Origin: Oscillospiraceae bacterium
GTDB taxonomy: Bacteria > Bacillota > Clostridia > Oscillospirales > UBA929
Direction of reading: 5' to 3'
Length of the DNA stretch: 10,312 nucleotides
Assembly: GCA_031258665.1 (NCBI GenBank)
Contig: JAIRML010000071.1
Location: 1 to 10,312, forward strand
Shown here: positions 5,886 through 10,312 of the stretch, in pieces
Numbering within the stretch: position 1 is the first letter of the stretch
Layout: every line of letters starts with the position of its first letter
Translations under genes and position numbers: made by a program
The notes under the pieces: generated by a model
What the model was told of the DNA's origin: nothing
Databases searched by the model: none
The model's input: the letters and a program-made list of their open reading frames with translations, nothing else

Positions 5886-5938
5886 AAAACCCATCACAGG
5901 CGTCATCCATGACAGATGGCCCTTGTGATGGGTTTTTT
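5886..5938 (+). terminator. Rho-independent terminator of cheW
   Basis: A 13-bp stem AAAACCCATCACA (5886-5898) and TGTGATGGGTTTT (5924-5936), with T-run 5933-5938. The loop region contains a second small hairpin, GTCAT-CC-ATGAC. It lies 30 bp after the cheW stop. The A-run on the left arm makes it potentially bidirectional. Confidence 0.88.
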
Positions 5939-6018
5939 GCCGCGGTTTTTTGCCGCGAAGGTACACGCCAAACCGCCGGGGCCGCCTCTAAAAACTTCTG
6001 AGAGCGAAAGCTCTTCCC

Positions 6019-6048
6019 TTGACGAAAACCACTTTTTAATGATAATAT
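6019..6048 (+). promoter_or_regulatory. Candidate promoter for the ATPase gene
   Basis: TTGACG (6019-6024), then GATAAT (6041-6046, 16-bp spacer) or TAATAT (6043-6048, 18-bp spacer). A 5-bp stem with GAAA tetraloop (6001-6014) lies just upstream. Transcripts would include the repeats at 6069-6214 in a leader of about 240 nt before the ATPase start. Confidence 0.5.
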
Positions 6049-6068
6049 GAGATTCCACTGCAAAAAAG

Positions 6069-6214
6069 CCAACGTGGGTTGCACCTAACCCACAACCCAA
6101 GTTCTTGTTTTTTATTGCCGCGAAGCGGCAATAAGGTACCAACGTGGGCTGCAGGGGCAGCCCACAACCCAAATTGTTGTTTTTTGTTGCCGTTTCACGG
6201 CAATAAGGTACTAA
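6069..6214. repeat. Two-hairpin repeat, site 3 (upstream of the ATPase gene)
   Basis: Two A-B units in the orientation opposite to site 2. Unit 1 has GTGGGTT/AACCCAC (6074-6093, loop altered) and ATTGCCGC-GAA-GCGGCAAT (6114-6132). Unit 2 has GTGGGCTGC/GCAGCCCAC (6144-6165) and TTGCCGT-TTC-ACGGCAA (6187-6203). Between hairpins is the linker ACAACCCAA followed by TTGTTTTTT; after B comes AATAAGGTAC. A C-to-T change in one arm of unit 2 hairpin B is matched by G-to-A in the other. Confidence 0.88.
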
Positions 6215-6290
6215 GGAACGGATTGGATATTCAGTATAAAAGCCCTCGTTCATTATATTTTTGCAGTAAAATCAAAAATGGAGGCGCTCT

Positions 6291-7517
6291 ATGGACTATA
6301 TTCGCAGGCATCTGGAGCGGAAGTTTGTCCGCATGAGCAAATTTTTCAAAGCCGTCCTTGTGACGGGCGCCCGGCAGGTGGGCAAGACCACCATGCTCAA
6401 GCATCTGGCCGAGAGTCAAAGCAGGACGTATGTCACGCTGGACAACCTGATGGCCCGGCAACTCGCAAAAACCGATCCCGTCCTGTTTTTTCAGACATAC
6501 AAGCCGCCTGCGATCATCGACGAAGTGCAGTATGCGCCGGAGCTGTTTGGCCAGATCAAGCGCCTTTGCGACGAGACCGAGGAGACGGGACTGTTTTGGC
6601 TGACCGGGTCGCAGCAGTTTGCCATGATGAGACATGTCCGGGAGACACTGGCGGGCCGGATCGGGATCCTGACCCTGCACAGCCTGTCCCAGCGCGAGAA
6701 AGACGGCCTTGTCTTTGAGAACGACTTGGATTTTTCCCTGCCCTGTTTGCAGGCGCGGCAGGCGCAGGCGCCCAAAAACGACATTGTCCGTGTCTTCGAG
6801 CACATCTGGCGCGGCGGCATGCCGCAGGTGCTCCGCGCCGACGCCGAACAGCGGCAAGAATATTACAATGCCTACGTCAGCACGTATCTTCTGCGCGACG
6901 CCGCGGACCTCGGCGGCATCAGAGACACACTGCGCTTCGGCAAGTTCCTGACCGCCTGCGCGGCGCTGGCGGCCAATCAGATCAATTACAAGACCCTCGC
7001 GGACGCGGCGGACATCTCACAACCCATCGCGAAGGAATGGCTCTCTCTCTTGGAAAGTTTGGGAGTCGTCTTTCTGTTACAGCCCTACGCCAACAACGCA
7101 TTGAAGCGCCTGACAAAAACGCCGAAGCTGTACTTCGGCGACACAGGGCTGTGCGCCCATCTCACGATGTGGCCGACGCCCGAAACTCTGATGCATGGCG
7201 CCGCCAGCGGGCATTATTTTGAAAATTTTGTCGTCGCGGAGCTACTGAAAGAGTACGCCTGCGCCCAGACGAAGGCGCACATGACATACTATCGAGACAA
7301 CAACACGAGCGAGATCGACATCTTTGTGGAGCGGGGCGGCGCCATCCATCCGTTGGAGATCAAAAAATCTGCGAATCCCGACCGCCGGGCGATCAAAAAA
7401 TTTGACGTGCTGGACAAATCCACCACGCCGCGGGGGCCCGGCGGTATCATCTGCATGTGTGAGGAGGTCATCCCGGTCGACGCGCAAAACTGCCTGATTC
7501 CCTGCAACTTGCTCTGA
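6291..7517 (+). CDS. AAA-type ATPase with C-terminal DUF4143 domain
   Basis: A 408-aa protein of the AAA_14/DUF4143 group common in gut Clostridia and Bacteroidetes. It has Walker A GARQVGKTT (26-34), Walker B AIIDE (74-78) and a sensor-like LTGSQQF (104-110). After a helical middle region containing a winged-helix-like part (about 225-275), the C-terminal half resembles a PD-(D/E)XK nuclease fold: E341/D343 in SEIDIFVE and E356-x-K358 in LEIKKS. The family's job is not established; a link to DNA or nucleic-acid processing is inferred from the fold. The ATG at 6291 follows GGAGG by about 6 nt. The gene stands alone, convergent with dapL. Such genes are often multicopy and variably present. 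Confidence 0.9.
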   Translation: MDYIRRHLERKFVRMSKFFKAVLVTGARQVGKTTMLKHLAESQSRTYVTLDNLMARQLAKTDPVLFFQTYKPPAIIDEVQYAPELFGQIKRLCDETEETGLFWLTGSQQFAMMRHVRETLAGRIGILTLHSLSQREKDGLVFENDLDFSLPCLQARQAQAPKNDIVRVFEHIWRGGMPQVLRADAEQRQEYYNAYVSTYLLRDAADLGGIRDTLRFGKFLTACAALAANQINYKTLADAADISQPIAKEWLSLLESLGVVFLLQPYANNALKRLTKTPKLYFGDTGLCAHLTMWPTPETLMHGAASGHYFENFVVAELLKEYACAQTKAHMTYYRDNNTSEIDIFVERGGAIHPLEIKKSANPDRRAIKKFDVLDKSTTPRGPGGIICMCEEVIPVDAQNCLIPCNLL

Positions 7518-7535
7518 GACGGCCGGGATTGCCCA

Positions 7536-7631
7536 ACCCCTATCAATCAGCGAGTTTTCAATCGCGTCCAGCATGAAATCAATGAATGGGCGGCAGTCCA
7601 TTGTGCCTTGATGAGAATCCTGCAAGGCTTT
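7536..7631 (-). pseudogene. Possible remnant of a Fic-family C-terminus
   Basis: On the minus strand, in the same frame after the dapL stop, the translation contains ALQDSHQGTMDC then RPFIDFMLDAIENSL. This resembles the C-terminal helix region of Fic/DOC AMP-transferase proteins, where a (T/R)PFIEFML...I..AL pattern is common. The upstream part with the HPFxxGNGR active site is absent, and the frame runs on into sequence antisense to the ATPase. If real it is a short relic of a lost gene. The match is from memory of the family and is short, so chance is possible. Confidence 0.3.
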
Positions 7632-7640
7632 GCTCCGCGC

Positions 7641-8819
7641 TCAAACGGCCAAAATTCTTTCGGCGGCGGTTTGGATGCGGGCGCGGTCGCCGAAGCTGGA
7701 GAGGCGGAAAAAGCCCTCGCCGTTTTGGCCGAAGCCGGCGCCCGGAGTCCCGACCACATGGGCTTTTGCCAGCAGAAAGTCGAAATACTCCCATGAACTC
7801 CGCCCGCCGGGGCATTTGAGCCACAGGTAGGGCGCGTGGCGCCCGCCGGTGTAGAAGACGCCCAGACGGTCCAGCAGACCGGCGAGGATCCGCGCGTTGC
7901 CCAGGTAATACTCTGTGATCTCCCGCACCTGCCGACGGCCCTCGGGGGTGAACACCGCCTGCGCGCCGCGCTGGATGATGTAGGGCACGCCGTTGAACTT
8001 CGTCGTCTGGCGGCGCAGCCACATCTTGTTCAGGCTCGTACCGTCGTATGTGAGCGCGTGGGGCACCACCGTGTAGCCGCAGCGTGTCCCCGTAAAGCCG
8101 GCTGTCTTAGAGAGAGAACAGAACTCAATGGCGCAGGTGCGCGCGCCTTCGATCTCGTAGATGCTGTGCGGCAGGTCGTTGTCCCGGATGAAACATTCGT
8201 AGGCCGCGTCAAAAAGAATCAGCGCCTTTTGCTCACGCGCGTAATCGACCCACCCGCGCAATGCCTCACGCCCATAGACGGCGCCCGTGGGGTTGTTCGG
8301 GGAGCAGAGGTAGATGATGTCCGCCCGCACGTTCGGGTCCGGCAACGGCAAAAAGCGGTTCTCTTCGGCCCCGCCGGCAAAGATCACCCGCCGCCCCAGC
8401 ATCAGGTTGGTGTCCACATAGACTGGGTAAACCGGGTCGGGCGCCAGCACAACATTGTCGCGGTCAAAGATGTCTAAGATGTTGCCCATGTCACTCTTGG
8501 CGCCGTCGCTGATAAAGATCTCCGACGCGTCGAGCGACAGGCCGCGCGTGCCGTATAGGTCCCGTATCGCTTCGCGCAGAAAGGCGTACCCCTGTTCCGG
8601 ACCATAGCCGTGAAATCCGGCGACTGTGCCCATCTCCTCAGAGGCGGTCTTCAACGCATCCACCACGGCGGGGCAGAGAGGCTGGGTCACATCGCCGATC
8701 CCAAGACGGATGACATCGGCCTCCGGGTGCGCCTCCAAAAACGCGCTTGTCCGCCGCCCGATCTCCACAAACAAATAGTTGTCCCGCAATTTTTGATAAT
8801 TCTGATTGACCCTCACCAA
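7641..8819 (-). CDS. dapL: LL-diaminopimelate aminotransferase
   Basis: A 392-aa PLP-dependent class I/II aminotransferase. It converts tetrahydrodipicolinate and glutamate directly to LL-2,6-diaminopimelate and 2-oxoglutarate, a one-step shortcut in lysine and peptidoglycan precursor synthesis. The family N-terminus NQNYQKLRDNYLFVEIGRR (5-23), GDVTQPL (42-48), SPNNPTG (173-179), DAAYE (204-208) and the PLP lysine K238 in SLSKTAGFTGTR are all visible. No ATG exists near the N-terminus: TTG at 8819 gives MVRVNQNY, which fits the family, and GTG at 8816 is the alternative; AAAGGCG lies a few bases upstream. The open frame continues to an ATG at 9086, but those extra 89 codons are translated repeat sequence and should not be included. 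Confidence 0.95.
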   Translation of the reverse strand: MVRVNQNYQKLRDNYLFVEIGRRTSAFLEAHPEADVIRLGIGDVTQPLCPAVVDALKTASEEMGTVAGFHGYGPEQGYAFLREAIRDLYGTRGLSLDASEIFISDGAKSDMGNILDIFDRDNVVLAPDPVYPVYVDTNLMLGRRVIFAGGAEENRFLPLPDPNVRADIIYLCSPNNPTGAVYGREALRGWVDYAREQKALILFDAAYECFIRDNDLPHSIYEIEGARTCAIEFCSLSKTAGFTGTRCGYTVVPHALTYDGTSLNKMWLRRQTTKFNGVPYIIQRGAQAVFTPEGRRQVREITEYYLGNARILAGLLDRLGVFYTGGRHAPYLWLKCPGGRSSWEYFDFLLAKAHVVGTPGAGFGQNGEGFFRLSSFGDRARIQTAAERILAV

Positions 8820-8844
8820 ACCACGCCTTTCACGGAGAAAATCT

Positions 8845-9096
8845 GTTGGCTTTTCGCCGCCGCAAAGCGGCAGCGAAAAAAGGAATTTGGGCTGTGGGTT
8901 GCAGGCGCAACCCATGTTGGTTTTTCGCCGCCGCAAAGCGGCAGCGAAAAAAGGATTTTGGGTTGTGGGTTGCAGGCGCAACCCATGTTGGTTTTTCGCC
9001 GCCGTGAAGCGGCAGCAAAAAAAGGATTTTGGGTTGTGGGTTGCAAACGCAACCCACGTTGGTACTTTGCTGCCGCGAAGCGGCAATAAAAAACAG
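8845..9096. repeat. Two-hairpin repeat, site 4: 71-bp tandem array
   Basis: Three tandem units of exactly 71 bp (8845-8915, 8916-8986, 8987-9057) plus a partial fourth (9058-9096). Each unit has hairpin B (for example TTTTTCGCCGCCGC, AAA, GCGGCAGCGAAAAA, one mismatch) and hairpin A (GGGTTGC, AGGC, GCAACCC). Units 1 and 2 differ at only a few positions; unit 3 and the partial unit are more diverged and closer to the other sites. It fills almost the whole gap between the ANTAR gene and dapL. Unlike sites 1-3, hairpin B here is flanked by paired T and A runs. Confidence 0.92.
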
Positions 9097-9101
9097 GGCC
9101 A

Positions 9102-9671
9102 TCACTCTTCGTAGGTGCGGATCAGATGGATCGCGACCTCGCGTTTGGGGAGACGCAGATCCATGGCCTGTTTTTCGATGTAGCGGTGCGCCTGCGGTTC
9201 TGTCATCTTGAGGTAGGAGATCAGCAGACATTTCGCCCGGTCCACCAGCCGAATGTCCTCGATCTTCTGCCTCAGCAAGTCGTTTTGATTCTGTAAGCCG
9301 CGCAGACGGTGGTGCGCGGCCTGCATCAGCTTGAAGGCCGACCAAAGCGTCTGTTTGTTCAACGGTTTGGCCAGGACGAATATTCCATAATCTTCCAGTT
9401 TTATGGACACCGTGTCCGCCACATCGCTCTTCACAAGGCACATCACCTGCGAGACGCCCTGTTCCACAATGGAGATGGCAAGTTCAGAGCCGAATTCGTC
9501 CGGCAGGGGGGTATTGATCACGCACAGGTCAAAGGTGCGATCCAGCAGCAGACGCCTGGTCTCCGCCGCGTGGCCTGTATAGACGACGTCCTGGTACGCA
9601 TGGACGGCCAAAAACTCACGGAGCACCTCCCGGCCCTTTTCCGAGCCGGAGACAATCAGGATACTCTCCAA
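9102..9671 (-). CDS. ANTAR-domain regulator with degenerate receiver domain
   Basis: A 189-aa protein with a receiver-like domain (about 1-120) and an RNA-binding ANTAR domain (about 128-187), recognised by LQNQNDLLRQKIEDIRLVDR (126-145) and AKCLLISYLKMTEPQAHRYI (146-165). ANTAR proteins bind paired-hairpin RNA and prevent transcription termination, often in nitrogen-metabolism genes. In the receiver the phosphorylated Asp is replaced by N53 (VINTPLP), and the N-terminal acidic pair is SGS; K102-P103 is retained. It is therefore unlikely to be controlled by ordinary phosphorylation. TTG at 9671 gives MESILIVSG, matching where receiver domains begin, with GAGGTGG about 9 nt upstream; an upstream extension to 9731 lacks family character. 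It follows the glutamine synthetase gene by 69 bp, probably as one operon. Confidence 0.85.
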   Translation of the reverse strand: MESILIVSGSEKGREVLREFLAVHAYQDVVYTGHAAETRRLLLDRTFDLCVINTPLPDEFGSELAISIVEQGVSQVMCLVKSDVADTVSIKLEDYGIFVLAKPLNKQTLWSAFKLMQAAHHRLRGLQNQNDLLRQKIEDIRLVDRAKCLLISYLKMTEPQAHRYIEKQAMDLRLPKREVAIHLIRTYEE

Positions 9672-9740
9672 AACAGAGCACCACCTCTCCCAAGCCTTAT
9701 CTCCCTGTAGAGTTCGGCGGGAAACAAACAAGGGCCACCT

Positions 9741-10312
9741 CTACCGCGTCTCCTCGCGCTTGAACCGAATGTACTTCTCGGTGTACGCGTCGCCCAGAAT
9801 CGAACGGACGAAAACGCTGTCCGCCATGCAGTCCAGCGCATCACCCAGGGACTGGGGAAGCCGCTGCGCCTCCGTGTCGTCGCCCTGCTCATACATGTTC
9901 ACGTCGATCGGCGGCGGCAGCGGCATGGACTGTCGAACCCCGTCCAGCCCCGCGTGCAACAACAGCGTGAACAGAAGGTGTGGGTTGGTCGCCGGGTCCG
10001 GCGAACGCAGTTCCATGCGCGAGTGGTCACCCGAGGCGGCGGGGATGCGGACGAGCTGTGACCGGTTTTGGTGCGCCCAAGAGATGTAGGGCGGCGCCTC
10101 GTTTTGCGCAAAACGGATATAAGATGACAACAGCGGGTTCGCCACCGCCGTGATCTCGGCGATATGGGCGAGGATTCCGGCGATGAAACTCTCCGCGGTG
10201 GGGGAGTGCTCCGCCCCGCTTGTCTTGAAAATGTTGCGGCCGTTTTGTGAGAGAGAAAAGTTCAGATGGAGCCCGTTGCCGTTTTGCTCTTCGATGGGCT
10301 TGGGCATAAACG
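9741..10312 (-). CDS. glnA: Glutamine synthetase, C-terminal part (partial)
   Basis: About 190 C-terminal residues of a type I glutamine synthetase; the start lies beyond the right edge. Visible signatures are FMPKPIEEQNGNGLHLNFSL (ATP/metal-site segment with its His), FIAGILAHIAEITAVANPLL, EAPPYISWAHQNRSQLVRIP (substrate/phosphate-binding Arg residues) and RMELRSPDPATNPHLL, equivalent to the E357/R359 region of the enterobacterial enzyme. It makes glutamine from glutamate, ammonia and ATP. The segment NMYEQGDD stands where adenylylated enzymes have NLYDLPPEE, so adenylylation control is unlikely. The next gene is an ANTAR regulator, a pairing that suggests nitrogen-responsive antitermination. 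Subtype and total length cannot be judged from this part. Confidence 0.93.
   Translation of the reverse strand, partial: FMPKPIEEQNGNGLHLNFSLSQNGRNIFKTSGAEHSPTAESFIAGILAHIAEITAVANPLLSSYIRFAQNEAPPYISWAHQNRSQLVRIPAASGDHSRMELRSPDPATNPHLLFTLLLHAGLDGVRQSMPLPPPIDVNMYEQGDDTEAQRLPQSLGDALDCMADSVFVRSILGDAYTEKYIRFKREETR

Noticed and set aside
7641..9086. 481-aa version of dapL starting at 9086
   Set aside because: The extra N-terminus is translated tandem repeat; the family N-terminus begins at 8819 or 8816.
8845..9096. CRISPR array
   Set aside because: The 71-bp units are directly adjacent with no unique spacers, and variation is spread through the unit; there are no cas genes.
8845..9096. Hairpin B copies as intrinsic terminators
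   Set aside because: In either orientation the stem is preceded by T and followed by A, so the U-tract is on the wrong side.
8845..9096. Two-hairpin repeats as RNA targets of the neighbouring ANTAR protein
   Set aside because: ANTAR targets have two short stems with six-base loops of a shared consensus; here the loops are 3-5 nt, differ between hairpins, and the repeats also occur far from nitrogen genes.

Overview
The window looks like chromosome of a fairly high-GC member of the Clostridia, possibly Oscillospiraceae-like. The evidence is the gene order infB-ylxQ-ylxR-nusA-rimP, a short NusA without C-terminal acidic repeats, DapL-type lysine biosynthesis, and a glutamine synthetase gene followed by an ANTAR regulator. 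The genus cannot be fixed from sequence alone.

Layout. Positions 1-2380, on the minus strand, hold the transcription/translation operon rimP > nusA > ylxR > ylxQ > infB; only the first codons of infB are inside the window. Its promoter (2486-2513) and a leader hairpin (2436-2458) lie upstream of rimP. Positions 2580-4609 are a complete insertion sequence with 17-bp perfect terminal inverted repeats and a 599-aa IS1634-like DDE transposase. It is flanked by a perfect 93-bp direct repeat (2487-2579 and 4610-4702) that I read as a very long target-site duplication. The duplicated segment carries nearly all of the rimP promoter, so the operon kept a working promoter although the element landed at its -10 box.

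Positions 4703-5217 hold no convincing gene, only short repeats and dyads. A lone CheW-domain gene (5355-5855) with a good terminator follows. Next come a promoter and an AAA ATPase/DUF4143 gene (6291-7517), convergent with dapL (7641-8819, minus). Upstream of dapL is an ANTAR-domain regulator with a degenerate receiver (9102-9671, minus), preceded by the 3' part of a glutamine synthetase gene (9741 to the window end, minus). The last two probably form a nitrogen-related operon.

The most striking unexplained feature is a family of two-hairpin repeats in four intergenic sites (46-132, 5218-5324, 6069-6214, 8845-9096; about eight copies of each hairpin). Copies differ by paired substitutions that keep the stems intact. 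One copy supplies the ylxQ stop codon inside a 21-bp perfect stem just before infB. Two copies end next to ribosome binding sites and share an extra motif. One site is a 71-bp tandem array that artificially extends the dapL reading frame. I do not recognise this family.
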